From positions 1 through 64,000 of the forward strand of contig JAJQIB010000035.1 of the NCBI GenBank assembly GCA_021199375.1: a DNA stretch of 64,000 nucleotides, written 5' to 3'. This document shows positions 7,241 to 16,497 of this stretch, one piece after another (the stretch's first letter is position 1; each line of letters begins with the position of its first letter). The stretch is from Ruminococcus sp. Lineage in GTDB: Bacteria > Bacillota > Clostridia > Oscillospirales > Ruminococcaceae. The notes beneath the pieces were generated by a model. It was given only the letters and a program-made list of their open reading frames with translations, ran no database searches and was not told the origin of the DNA. The translations under genes and the position numbers were made by a program.

Positions 7241-9862
7241 ATGAACGTAAATAAGCTAACAACAAAATCACAAGAAGCACTTGCAGATGCTCAGAGCATT
7301 GCGGCAAGGTATTCAAATCAAGCAGTAGATGAGCAGCATATGCTTTTAGCGCTTGCTCGTCAGAGCGATGGATTTATTCCTGAGCTTTTAAAGAACATAG
7401 GTGTAGATTGCGGTATGCTTGAAGCCTCGCTTGAGCAGGAGATAGAAAAGCTTCCACATGTTCAAACGAGTACACCGACGGACGGAGTATATGTATCAAG
7501 CGAGCTTAATAGCGCATTCAGCGAGGCGGAAAGCTCAGCTGACAGGATGAAGGACAGCTATGTGTCTGTCGAGCATATTCTTCTTGGACTTATCGAATCG
7601 CCTAACAGCGCGCTTAAGGGCATATTCAAAAGCTTTGGAATAGATAAGGAAAAGGTGCTTGGCGCTTTACAAAAGCTCAGAGGTAATCAGCAGGTAACAT
7701 CACAAAGCCCGGAGGACACCTACAATGTGCTAAAAAAGTATGGACAAGATTTAGTGGAGCTTGCAAAGGCGGGCAAACTAGATCCCGTAATCGGCAGAGA
7801 TGACGAGATAAGAAATGTCATTCGCATACTTTCGCGCAAGACGAAAAATAATCCTGTGCTAATTGGCGAACCGGGAGTAGGTAAAACTGCTGTAGTTGAG
7901 GGACTTGCACAGCGTATAGTTAAAGGTGACGTTCCTGAAAATCTAAAGGATCGACAGGTTTTCTCGCTTGATATGGGCTCGCTTATTGCGGGCGCAAAAT
8001 ATCGTGGCGAATTTGAGGAGCGACTAAAAGCAGTTCTTCAGGAGGTAAAGAAGAGCGAGGGCAGAATCATACTCTTTATAGACGAGCTTCACACGATAGT
8101 CGGAGCAGGAAAAACAGATGGAGCGATGGATGCGGGCAATCTGCTTAAACCTATGCTTGCAAGAGGAGAGCTGCACTGTATTGGCGCAACTACTCTTAAT
8201 GAATACAGAGAGTATATAGAAAAGGATGCTGCACTTGAGAGAAGATTTCAAACCGTACTTGTAGATGAGCCGACTGTTGAAGATACAATCTCGATTTTAC
8301 GTGGACTTAAAGAACGCTACGAGGTCTTTCATGGCGTAAAGATACAGGATGCGGCGCTTATAGCTGCCGCAACTCTTTCTGATAGATATATCTCGGACAG
8401 ATTCCTTCCCGATAAAGCGATAGACCTTGTTGATGAAGCATGTGCCATGATACGTACTGAAATGGATTCAATGCCTACCGAGCTTGATGAGGTTAGAAGA
8501 AGGATACTACAGCTAGAGATAGAAGAGGCGGCACTAAAAAAGGAAACCGATCGTTTGGCGGAGGAACAGCTTGCTGAGGTGCAAAAGGAGCTTTCAGAGC
8601 TGCGAGAGCAGTTTAACGGCATGAAGGCGAAATGGGAGAACGAAAAGAATAGCATTTCAAGTGTACAGAAGCTGCGTGAGGATATTGAAGCTTGTAACGC
8701 AGAGATAGAAAAGGCAGAGCGTGAGTATGACCTTAATAAGCTTGCAGAGCTAAGATACGGCAGGCTGCCTGAGCTAAAAAAGCAGCTGGAGCAAAAGGAG
8801 CAGGAGGCAGAGGAGCAAAACGGCAAGACCACGCTTTTACGTGATCATGTATCAGAAGAGGAAATTGCACGTATAATCTCCCGCTGGACAGGTATACCTG
8901 TATCAAAGCTCATGGAGGGCGAAAGAGAAAAGCTGCTGCATCTAGACGACACACTTCACAAGCGTGTAATTGGTCAGGACGAAGCTGTACAAAAGGTTAC
9001 TGAGGCTATTTGGAGATCTCGTGCGGGAATTTCGAATCCTTCACAGCCAATAGGATCGTTTATGTTCCTAGGACCTACCGGAGTAGGAAAGACAGAGCTT
9101 GCAAAGGCATTGGCGCAGGCGCTTTTCGATGACGAACGTAATATGGTAAGAATAGATATGTCGGAATACATGGAGAAATTCAGTGTAAGCCGTCTTATCG
9201 GAGCGCCTCCCGGATATGTAGGATATGAGGAGGGCGGACAGCTAACTGAGGCAGTGTGTCGCAAGCCCTATTCGGTAATACTGCTTGATGAGGTCGAAAA
9301 GGCTCATCCCGATGTTTTTAATATTCTGCTGCAGGTGCTTGATGATGGAAGAATAACCGATTCTCAGGGCAGAACGGTGGATTTTAAAAACACAATAATT
9401 ATTATGACCTCAAATCTGGGATCACAAAGTCTACTTGAGGGAATAAGAGAGGACGGCAGCATTTCTCCTGAAGCGGCAAACGAGGTGGATGAGCTGTTGC
9501 ATCGCAGCTTTAAGCCGGAGTTTATAAACCGTCTTGATGAGATTGTTTACTTTAAGCCGCTTATGAAGACTGAAATTAGCTCAATTGTAAAGCTTATGAT
9601 AGCGGAGCTTGATAATCGACTTGAGGATAAGCGTATTCATGTTGAGGTAACTGACGGGGCGATGAATGCCATTATAGAGCAAGGATTTGATCCAAGCTTT
9701 GGCGCACGTCCACTCAAGAGATTTATTCAGCGCAATATCGAAACGATGATTGCTAAAAGAATAATTGCAGGTGATATTGATACTGACAGCACAGTTGATG
9801 TTGATTTCATTGATGGAAGGTTCACAGCTGTAGCACGTTTAACGCCCGATACTACTAAATAA
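7241..9862 (+). CDS. clpB: ATP-dependent protein disaggregase ClpB
   Basis: The 873-residue protein is a Hsp100 chaperone that works with DnaK to extract proteins from aggregates in the cytoplasm. It has a Clp N-terminal repeat domain (about 1-145), a first AAA+ domain with Walker A GEPGVGKT, a coiled-coil middle domain (about 400-535) rich in Glu/Lys/Leu, and a second AAA+ domain with GPTGVGKT followed by a C-terminal D2-small domain. The long middle domain and the length distinguish ClpB from ClpC or ClpA, and no ClpP-binding IGF-type loop was seen. The Shine-Dalgarno is AAAGGGGGA. It is probably co-transcribed with the upstream ribbon-helix-helix-like gene. Confidence 0.95.
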   Translation: MNVNKLTTKSQEALADAQSIAARYSNQAVDEQHMLLALARQSDGFIPELLKNIGVDCGMLEASLEQEIEKLPHVQTSTPTDGVYVSSELNSAFSEAESSADRMKDSYVSVEHILLGLIESPNSALKGIFKSFGIDKEKVLGALQKLRGNQQVTSQSPEDTYNVLKKYGQDLVELAKAGKLDPVIGRDDEIRNVIRILSRKTKNNPVLIGEPGVGKTAVVEGLAQRIVKGDVPENLKDRQVFSLDMGSLIAGAKYRGEFEERLKAVLQEVKKSEGRIILFIDELHTIVGAGKTDGAMDAGNLLKPMLARGELHCIGATTLNEYREYIEKDAALERRFQTVLVDEPTVEDTISILRGLKERYEVFHGVKIQDAALIAAATLSDRYISDRFLPDKAIDLVDEACAMIRTEMDSMPTELDEVRRRILQLEIEEAALKKETDRLAEEQLAEVQKELSELREQFNGMKAKWENEKNSISSVQKLREDIEACNAEIEKAEREYDLNKLAELRYGRLPELKKQLEQKEQEAEEQNGKTTLLRDHVSEEEIARIISRWTGIPVSKLMEGEREKLLHLDDTLHKRVIGQDEAVQKVTEAIWRSRAGISNPSQPIGSFMFLGPTGVGKTELAKALAQALFDDERNMVRIDMSEYMEKFSVSRLIGAPPGYVGYEEGGQLTEAVCRKPYSVILLDEVEKAHPDVFNILLQVLDDGRITDSQGRTVDFKNTIIIMTSNLGSQSLLEGIREDGSISPEAANEVDELLHRSFKPEFINRLDEIVYFKPLMKTEISSIVKLMIAELDNRLEDKRIHVEVTDGAMNAIIEQGFDPSFGARPLKRFIQRNIETMIAKRIIAGDIDTDSTVDVDFIDGRFTAVARLTPDTTK

Positions 9863-9870
9863 AATAATTA

Positions 9871-9909
9871 AGAGCGACCTCTTTCTAAATGACGAAGGGT
9901 CGCTCTTTG
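9871..9909 (+). terminator. intrinsic terminator after clpB
   Basis: A 9-bp stem (AGAGCGACC, 9871-9879, with GGTCGCTCT, 9898-9906) is followed by TTTGCTGCTTTT. Confidence 0.8.
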
Positions 9910-9968
9910 CTGCTTTTACATAAGGTGATTGAGTTTTTATAAGCGGCACGAAGCGAGATATACTTGGG

Positions 9969-10865
9969 TTATAAGCTTTCTAATTTTTCTATTTCGTTTT
10001 GTACTCGTCTTAAGTAGATTTCTGATGCTCTTGAAAGCACGCTGTATTTTTTCCAGACTAAGAAAAGCTCCGTTTCCCATGCAGGTGAAAATGGTCGAAA
10101 GCATAAATCGCTGTCACCTGTTGTGTTTATAAGCTTGTCAAATCCAATTAAATATCCGAATCGTTCCTTGACAAAAAGAGAGGCATTGTAGATCAATTCG
10201 TATTTCATAACGATGTTTAATTCTGATTCGCTTTTTTTCAGCTGTTCGAACATTGCGTTGTTTTTTGAAAGCTGGTGTGATACTATAAGAGGTTTATCCC
10301 ACAAATCCTCAGCATAGATAGCATCCTTTTGTGCAAGTGGACTGTCCTTTCGCATAAGCACTCCCCATGTATCCTTCATGGGTAGACGTATGTAATTGTA
10401 CTTTTCAATATCTGTAGGTGATGTTACAAAAAGTCCAAAATCCACAAGCCCCGTTTCAAGCTTTTCGGTAACACGCTCGGCACCTCCGCTATAGATGTGG
10501 TAGTGTATTTGAGGATGCTCCTTTTGTAAATCATATGCAACCTGTGCTAAAAACGACACGGCATCAGATTCGCCTCCACATATATAAATATCTCCGCTGA
10601 CATCGTAATCAGAAGATGCAATTTCGACCTTGGTTTTTTCGACGAGCTTAACAATTTCCTCGGCACGCTTTCTTAAAAGCATACCATCCTCAGTAAGCGT
10701 GACCTTTTTGTTGCCACGTATCAAAAGCTGTTTACCTAGCTCGTCCTCTAGATCTTTAAGCTGCCGTGAAAGTGGCGGCTGTGTCATATGTAGACTTTCC
10801 GCTGCCTTTGTTATACTCTCTTCTCTTGCAACTGCAAGAAAATATTGCAACACTCGTATATCCAT
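9969..10865 (-). CDS. LysR-family transcriptional regulator
   Basis: The 298-residue protein has an N-terminal winged helix-turn-helix (about 1-60, FLAVAREESITKAAESLHMT then PPLSRQLKDLEDELG) and a periplasmic-binding-like effector domain (about 90-295). The ATG at 10865 is preferred over an in-frame TTG at 10880 because GGAGGGG sits 6 nt upstream. It is divergent from the iron alcohol dehydrogenase at 11019, the usual LysR geometry, and a T-N11-A palindrome lies between them. It probably regulates that gene and itself. The effector is unknown. Confidence 0.9.
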   Translation of the reverse strand: MDIRVLQYFLAVAREESITKAAESLHMTQPPLSRQLKDLEDELGKQLLIRGNKKVTLTEDGMLLRKRAEEIVKLVEKTKVEIASSDYDVSGDIYICGGESDAVSFLAQVAYDLQKEHPQIHYHIYSGGAERVTEKLETGLVDFGLFVTSPTDIEKYNYIRLPMKDTWGVLMRKDSPLAQKDAIYAEDLWDKPLIVSHQLSKNNAMFEQLKKSESELNIVMKYELIYNASLFVKERFGYLIGFDKLINTTGDSDLCFRPFSPAWETELFLVWKKYSVLSRASEIYLRRVQNEIEKLESL

Positions 10866-10901
10866 GCAGATCCCCTCCAATTAGATTATATCACATTTTC
10901 T

Positions 10902-10918
10902 CATACCTTTCAAGTATG
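10902..10918. promoter_or_regulatory. candidate LysR operator (T-N11-A)
   Basis: CATAC and GTATG form a palindrome around a 7-nt centre, giving the T-N11-A spacing (10904 to 10916) that is characteristic of LysR binding sites. It lies 22 bp upstream of the -35 of the alcohol dehydrogenase promoter. Confidence 0.5.
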
Positions 10919-10940
10919 TAAAACGATATTTAATATGTAT

Positions 10941-10970
10941 TTGACATTTTGTATTTGATTGTATTATAAT
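10941..10970 (+). promoter_or_regulatory. promoter of the iron alcohol dehydrogenase
   Basis: TTGACA (10941-10946), an 18-bp spacer and TATAAT (10965-10970), about 48 bp before the start codon. Confidence 0.75.
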
Positions 10971-11018
10971 AAAAATAACTAGAGGCTTGCCCTCAAAAAA
11001 ATAAAGGAGGATACGCAA

Positions 11019-12191
11019 ATGAACGATTTTATTTTTCACAATCCTGATAAGGTGTATTTTGGCACCAATCAAATGAAGAATCTGCCGAATGAGCTACTGA
11101 GCTTCGGTAAAAAGGTTTTGCTTGTCTATGGCGGTGGATCTATCAAGAAGAACGGTCTTTATGATGAGATTGCTTCGCTTACTAAAGCCGCAGATATCAC
11201 ATTGTTCGAGCTTTCCGGCGTCGAGCCTAATCCTAGACATTCAACAGTCAACAAGGGTGCTGCTATCTGTAAAGAGCAGGGAATTGATGTAATTCTTGCA
11301 GCAGGTGGTGGCTCTACAATCGATTGTGCAAAGGGAATTGCGGCTGCTGCTCTCACCGATGATGGTGATGTTTGGCCGCTTGTATCAGGAGGTGTTTGGG
11401 TAACAAAGGCACTTCCGCTAGTCGCAATACTCACAAATGCGGCAACAGGCTCTGAGATGGATGCTTGGGCGGTAATTTCAAACATGGATACAAATGAAAA
11501 GATTGGACTTGGTGGCTCGGCACTTATTCCACGTGCAGCTTTTGAAAATCCTGAATACAGCTACACTCTTCCCGCTTATCAGACCGCTTGCGGAGCGTTT
11601 GATATTTTCAATCATGTGCTTGACAACTACTATCTTGCAGGCGATGCAACATTTGACCTACTGCTTGATATGCAGGAGGCAGTTATGCGCACAGTAGTTA
11701 AGTGGGCGCCGATTGCAATGAGTGAGCCTGATAACTATGAGGCAAGAGCAAATCTTATGTGGGCTTCCTCAATGGCACTTAATACCATACTTGATGGCGG
11801 CACGGTTCATGGCTGTGCTTGTCATGCAATGGAGCATGAGCTTTCGGCATATTATGACATAACTCACGGACATGGACTTGCAATTCTTACTCCACGTTGG
11901 CTAAGCTACATTCTGGACGAGCAAACCGCCCCTGCTATTTACCGTTTTGGTCAAAAGGTGTTTAACGTAGAGGATGGTCTTGCGGCAATTGATGGCGCAC
12001 AAAAGTCGATTGATGCTTTGTCAGATTTCTGCTTCAAAACGTTAGGTCTAAAATCTACGCTTACTGATCTTGATATTGACAGCACAAACTTCAAGGCTAT
12101 GGCAAAACACGCTTGTGCCGGAGCAACCATTACTGGTCCTAAGGAGCTAGCACCGGAGGATGTCGAGAATATTTATAAAATGTGCCTGTAA
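11019..12191 (+). CDS. iron-containing alcohol dehydrogenase, butanol dehydrogenase-like
   Basis: The 390-residue length fits the Fe-ADH family, which reduces aldehydes to alcohols with NAD(P)H in fermentation. The nucleotide-binding region shows AAGGGSTIDCAKGIAAAA (about residues 94-111). The metal-binding half includes FDIFNHVLDNY and the His-rich HAMEHELSAYYDITHGHG. The N-terminus (NDFIFHNPDKVYFG) is of the YqhD/BdhA type, whose members are often NADPH-dependent; that preference is inferred. The Shine-Dalgarno is AAAGGAGG. It has its own promoter and terminator and is divergent from a LysR gene. Confidence 0.9.
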   Translation: MNDFIFHNPDKVYFGTNQMKNLPNELLSFGKKVLLVYGGGSIKKNGLYDEIASLTKAADITLFELSGVEPNPRHSTVNKGAAICKEQGIDVILAAGGGSTIDCAKGIAAAALTDDGDVWPLVSGGVWVTKALPLVAILTNAATGSEMDAWAVISNMDTNEKIGLGGSALIPRAAFENPEYSYTLPAYQTACGAFDIFNHVLDNYYLAGDATFDLLLDMQEAVMRTVVKWAPIAMSEPDNYEARANLMWASSMALNTILDGGTVHGCACHAMEHELSAYYDITHGHGLAILTPRWLSYILDEQTAPAIYRFGQKVFNVEDGLAAIDGAQKSIDALSDFCFKTLGLKSTLTDLDIDSTNFKAMAKHACAGATITGPKELAPEDVENIYKMCL

Positions 12192-12207
12192 ATCTTACAA
12201 ATAATTT

Positions 12208-12246
12208 AGAGAGCCTTGTGACTAAGTGCCAAGGCTCTCTTTTTTG
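12208..12246 (+). terminator. intrinsic terminator between convergent genes
   Basis: A perfect 10-bp stem (AGAGAGCCTT, 12208-12217, with AAGGCTCTCT, 12231-12240) is followed by TTTTT. It ends alcohol dehydrogenase transcription and may also act weakly on the converging ABC operon. Confidence 0.85.
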
Positions 12247-12250
12247 TACT

Positions 12251-14479
12251 TTACAGATTTCCAACTAAAAGTGGAGTCACTAAAACCAGATTAAATATGT
12301 CAAGCCCTAAAAGCGATAGCAGAATCGGTAAAATAAGTATAGCGGTTGATGCTAAAAGTGTTGATATGAAGCTTTTTAGTCTTGACGAGAGAAAATAGAT
12401 AATTAGCATGCACAATATAAGTCCGACAAATCTTCCGACTGAAATAAGTATTAAATAGCTTTTTATGCTTATATTCGCATCCGCAAACGCTTCAAGAGAG
12501 CACAAGGGTGCATCTATTTGTGCCGTGCCATAGGTTGAAAGAGCATTGTAAAAGTATGGAGCATATGTGATTATAAACACGATAGCGGTAATAAGCAATC
12601 CGATTACAAGCTTGATAAAAAATGTAGTTTGTCTTCCTCTTTTTGAGGTCTTAAGAAGAACGCTTGCGCCTGTTTGATATTCGACAGAATATACATATGT
12701 AAGGCAGCAGATGAGCATCGCAACGGCAGTAAGTGCAAGGGTTAGATCCTTGTTAGCTGCACTTTCGTCACCGGTGAGCAGCTTATAGCCGCTGTCGTAG
12801 ACAAATTCGCCGTTTTCTGTGGTCTTAAGATACTCAGCATGAGCCTTAACCTCTTCAAAGGCAAGCTGTGGAGCAAGCTCATCCTGATACTTCATCATGA
12901 TAAAAACACCATCTGAATCTGAGCTTAAAAGCTCCTCGTTCATTTTATTCTCAATTTCAGAAAACCTCTCCTCCTCGGCATCAATTTCCTCTTGCTTTTG
13001 CTCGGTGTATTCGCCTTCTAATTTGACCATGTACTGCTTGTAGTATATTTCATCTGCATTTGAAAAGGTTTCGCTCATAGGCTTGTAGGTGACAATAGTG
13101 ATAATCAGAAATGCTAAAAGAATAATACCAGCCTTTCCGCCAATAAAAATTTTGTAGCATTCATGTAAAATAAGGCTGGTTGAACGTCCTTTAAATGGAT
13201 TTAGTCTTGTAAGATAATTATGTCTTGATTTTGCCCTTAGCACGCTTTTTTTGTCAAAGACTATAATTGATAGTGTACTTAATAGGATGATTAACAATAA
13301 AGCCGACACCAAAAAAACAGGTATAATGTTTATAGGATAAGAAAAAATGTTTAGGTTTAGGTATTTTGAGAAAATATCTATCGTGTTTGCATAGGCGAGT
13401 ATATTTATATGCTTGAGTAGACTTAAATAGCTTGAGGATTCAATTGTGTAGTAGAGCACAGACTCAGCGGCGATTATTATAAAAAGTGCTGAATAAACCT
13501 TGACAGATGAGCTAAATACTACAGATAAAAGGTAAATGAGTGCCGCAAAAATCATGTAGACTAAAAGCTTAGATGTCAAAAAAAGTACAAAATACTCAAG
13601 CACGGTTATTTTCAAGCTGCTTTCATTAAAGCCATAGACCGACTGAATTTGTCTTGATAAATCTCCAAAGCCATAGGTAAAGCAGCCTTCTGCAAGGTTG
13701 ACAGAGTAGAGCAGGGTAAGAGCGATAAAAGCAGCAGTAAAGCATACTATAAGCTTAGCAGCTCCAAGAGATTTTCTTCCCTTATATGTTGTTCTTGAAA
13801 GTAAAATCTGATTTAGCTCCTTTTCTCTTGTTACCATTGTCACAACAACGGTCATTATCATAAATAGCGCAATCAGGTCTGTAGGTAGAAAATCTGTAGC
13901 CATACTAATGCCCTTTGAAGGCGATATTTTAAGCACCGAGCCTTTTAGATGTGCAAAATCATCAGGAGTTTTTTCTATGTTTTTGTAGCTAAAGGAGTCG
14001 GGATCTGCAAAGAGTGAGATGCTGGTCATTCTTTTAGCAGTTTCATCGATCGAAGCTAAATACTCATCATATTCAGCAACAGGCTGTATTTCAGATAATA
14101 CGTCATTTAAAAGCTCCTGCTCAGAAAATATGTTATCGGTATAGGTAATATAGTCACCACTTTCGTATTCCTGCATAAGCTCGGCACTGTCTATATTCGG
14201 ATATGAATCTAACATATCGGTAATATCCTCGCCAAACGACATAAGCTCACACAGATACAGCTTGTCGCATTGATCTTTAATCTTATCGTAAGCCTCCTGC
14301 GTATCCATATCCTTAAGATCCTCAAAAGCAGATCTGTATGCCTGTGCAGAATAAAACTCGTTTTGCCTATTTTCATTTATTAAAAGCAAAGCGGCATTTA
14401 ATATAATTAGCACGATAAAAATTGCAATTGTTGATTTTTTACAGAATACCTTTACCAGCTCATTTAGATAGATGTGCAT
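12251..14479 (-). CDS. ABC-2 type exporter permease, two-half fused form
   Basis: The 742-residue membrane protein looks like two ABC-2 permease halves in one chain. Each half has an N-terminal membrane segment (about 17-34 and 450-468), a soluble extracellular loop rich in acidic residues, and then several membrane helices. Each also carries the family's short cytoplasmic motif after the loop (EKELNQILLSRTTYKGRK in the first, EYQTGASVLLKTSKRGR in the second). Such full-length permeases export peptides, lipids or drugs with a separate ATPase. The ATPase gene lies 11 bp upstream. It is the last gene of the accessory minus-strand cluster. The substrate is unknown; the secreted peptide encoded at 18080 is one candidate. 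Confidence 0.82.
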   Translation of the reverse strand: MHIYLNELVKVFCKKSTIAIFIVLIILNAALLLINENRQNEFYSAQAYRSAFEDLKDMDTQEAYDKIKDQCDKLYLCELMSFGEDITDMLDSYPNIDSAELMQEYESGDYITYTDNIFSEQELLNDVLSEIQPVAEYDEYLASIDETAKRMTSISLFADPDSFSYKNIEKTPDDFAHLKGSVLKISPSKGISMATDFLPTDLIALFMIMTVVVTMVTREKELNQILLSRTTYKGRKSLGAAKLIVCFTAAFIALTLLYSVNLAEGCFTYGFGDLSRQIQSVYGFNESSLKITVLEYFVLFLTSKLLVYMIFAALIYLLSVVFSSSVKVYSALFIIIAAESVLYYTIESSSYLSLLKHINILAYANTIDIFSKYLNLNIFSYPINIIPVFLVSALLLIILLSTLSIIVFDKKSVLRAKSRHNYLTRLNPFKGRSTSLILHECYKIFIGGKAGIILLAFLIITIVTYKPMSETFSNADEIYYKQYMVKLEGEYTEQKQEEIDAEEERFSEIENKMNEELLSSDSDGVFIMMKYQDELAPQLAFEEVKAHAEYLKTTENGEFVYDSGYKLLTGDESAANKDLTLALTAVAMLICCLTYVYSVEYQTGASVLLKTSKRGRQTTFFIKLVIGLLITAIVFIITYAPYFYNALSTYGTAQIDAPLCSLEAFADANISIKSYLILISVGRFVGLILCMLIIYFLSSRLKSFISTLLASTAILILPILLSLLGLDIFNLVLVTPLLVGNL

Positions 14480-14490
14480 TTTTTCACCAC

Positions 14491-15351
14491 CTAGTCAAAA
14501 TAGTAGAGATACAAATCCTCTAAATCAGGCTTGCAGCTCTTATATTTATAGCTTTCCGGCGGATTATCAGAAATAATTCTTACATATATGCTTTTATCGT
14601 CCTTAGATATGTTTCCGACCTTTTTTTCGTTCGAAATTTCAGCAAGTCCGTTTTCGTCTGTGGTTATTTCAAAAACCATTCCGTCTATTTTCTTACAAAG
14701 CTCAAAGGGCTTGCCGCTGTCTATTATTTCTCCCTGCTTTAAAAGTAAAACCTCCTTGGCAATGAATTCGATGTCGGATACGACATGTGTTGCAATAATT
14801 ACAATTTTATCAAAAGCTATCTTAGAAACTAAATTTCTTATTCTTATGCGCTCCTTTGGATCCAATCCCGCAGTTGGCTCATCCAGTATGATTATTTTGG
14901 GATTTCCAAGCATAGCCTGTGCTATTAGCGCACGCTGCTTCATGCCACCCGAAAAGCCGCCAAGCCTTTTGCTCCTGCAGTCGGTTAAATTAACAACCTC
15001 TAGTAAACGTTCTATATCCTTTTTTGCATCATACTTTTTCATTCCCTTAAGTGCTGCCATATAGTATAAGAATCGTTCAAGTGTGAAGCTTGGATAGATT
15101 CCCTGCTGCTGTGGCATAAATCCCAGTATTTTTCTAAACTCTCCGCCCATTTTCTCGGTGCTCTCGCCATCAAATTCTACATTTCCTGAGGTAGGCTTTA
15201 GATTATCGGTGATTATATTCATAAGTGTAGATTTTCCCGCGCCATTTGGACCTAAAAGTCCGTAAACTCCCGGAGTAAACTCATAGGAAAAGTCATTTAG
15301 GGCAGTAAAGCTGCCATATTGCTTGGTTATGCTTTTTAATGTCAGAGTCAT
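14491..15351 (-). CDS. ABC transporter ATP-binding protein for the ABC-2 permease
   Basis: The 286-residue protein has Walker A GPNGAGKST (near residue 35), signature LGGFSGGMKQR, Walker B IIILDEP and the switch His in IATHVVSDIE. The region after about residue 215 is an accessory C-terminal domain of the type found on ABC-2 and antibiotic-export ATPases. It would power the permease encoded 11 bp downstream. The start is supported by AGGAG in the 15-bp gap after the preceding lipoprotein gene. The three genes lipoprotein-ATPase-permease therefore form a tight operon. Confidence 0.92.
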   Translation of the reverse strand: MTLTLKSITKQYGSFTALNDFSYEFTPGVYGLLGPNGAGKSTLMNIITDNLKPTSGNVEFDGESTEKMGGEFRKILGFMPQQQGIYPSFTLERFLYYMAALKGMKKYDAKKDIERLLEVVNLTDCRSKRLGGFSGGMKQRALIAQAMLGNPKIIILDEPTAGLDPKERIRIRNLVSKIAFDKIVIIATHVVSDIEFIAKEVLLLKQGEIIDSGKPFELCKKIDGMVFEITTDENGLAEISNEKKVGNISKDDKSIYVRIISDNPPESYKYKSCKPDLEDLYLYYFD

Positions 15352-15366
15352 AGCTTTCTCCTGTTT

Positions 15367-16497
15367 TTACGTGTTTAGCATCTCATCAATTGATTTCTTG
15401 TTATACTCAGTTGTTCCCATTACATCGTTGACGCTTTCATAAATTGCTTCATTATCTTCAGTGATATATACAATGCTATAGCTGTCATTAAGTGTAGAAA
15501 GCGTTTCATCTGCCTCGTTAAAGAGGTAGTTGGTTTCATCGGCAGATATAAGTGCATATCCATTTAAAGCGGTGACATTTAAGCTCTCGCCGCTAACACC
15601 TGTATCTAATTTCTCATCATCTTTATTTATGTATTCAACCGCTTCGTTATCTTGGTAGTAGTAAAAGTCTTCGCTTACGGCAAGCGGCTGTGGGAGCTCA
15701 TTTTCTTCTAATTGTTGCTTTTCGGGATCAAATAGCAAATTTTCATTAATATATTCATTTTCAAACTGCGAAAAAGCATCCTCCTCACTTATATCGTGTT
15801 CCTGGGCATATTCCATCACCTTTTCCATGTAAGGTCTGTTATCTTTAGATGTGCTTGTATTCAAAACGATTTTTCCATTCCACATCCCATAAATATACGC
15901 TCCGCACGAATATCCGCTTACAAGCTTTGTAGTATTTTCTGCCTCGTTATCCGCCAGACTGTAGGAAAGCAAATAATAAGAAGGCTCAAGCTCATTCATA
16001 TCCTCGTCATATGGCTGATATGAGGCAACAAAATATATAAAATCTGAGCAAAGCATCATTTTGTCGTAATTTTCCACATCAAATTTTTCAAATTCATACA
16101 GCAGCTTTTCATTGTCGCCGTTTATATCGCTTTTCCAAAGCTGTGTGCTGATGTAATATTTATTCTCTTCCTCAAAGAAGTCTGTTTTCACAAGGTAGTA
16201 AAGGCTGTCGTTATAAATAAAAGGATGATTGCTTTTACCATATGCACTGCAATCGCTTTCGGATGAGTGTGAGCATTCAGGCTTATCGCAAACTGCACTA
16301 GATTCAAGCGAGGAAAAGTCGAGGAAATCAAGTCTATCGGTTGAATCCACAACAAACATACCGCCCTTTTCTTCCTCTATTGTGTCATAGATAGAAACCA
16401 GTCGCCAATTTTCACTTTCGTCGTTCTTTCCGCATCCACTCATCACTAAAGCCAAGCACGACATTGCAATAACGGAACTAATAAGCCTACTTCTCAT
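15367..16497 (-). CDS. lipoprotein with CxKPxCxH motif, probable beta-propeller
   Basis: The 376-residue protein starts with a lipoprotein signal (CLALVMSGCG). The motif CDKPECSH followed by SESDCSAY (about residues 60-80) and repeated YNDSLYYL-type strands (DSLYYLV, DFIYFVA, GYALISA) suggest an extracytoplasmic beta-propeller. It is a paralogue of the lipoprotein at 21869, which has CSKPDCKH in the same place. The start at 16497 overlaps the end of the upstream binding-protein-like gene by 11 bp and is preceded by a purine-rich GAGGAGTGGAG. An upstream in-frame ATG would lie far inside that gene. The function is unknown; a sensor or adaptor for the adjacent ABC exporter is plausible. Confidence 0.7.
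   Translation of the reverse strand: MRSRLISSVIAMSCLALVMSGCGKNDESENWRLVSIYDTIEEEKGGMFVVDSTDRLDFLDFSSLESSAVCDKPECSHSSESDCSAYGKSNHPFIYNDSLYYLVKTDFFEEENKYYISTQLWKSDINGDNEKLLYEFEKFDVENYDKMMLCSDFIYFVASYQPYDEDMNELEPSYYLLSYSLADNEAENTTKLVSGYSCGAYIYGMWNGKIVLNTSTSKDNRPYMEKVMEYAQEHDISEEDAFSQFENEYINENLLFDPEKQQLEENELPQPLAVSEDFYYYQDNEAVEYINKDDEKLDTGVSGESLNVTALNGYALISADETNYLFNEADETLSTLNDSYSIVYITEDNEAIYESVNDVMGTTEYNKKSIDEMLNT

Noticed and set aside
8329-8832. 167-codon minus-strand open frame inside clpB
   Set aside because: It is antisense to the coiled-coil part of clpB and Ser-rich because of the Glu/Lys codons on the other strand. No ribosome-binding site or family motif.
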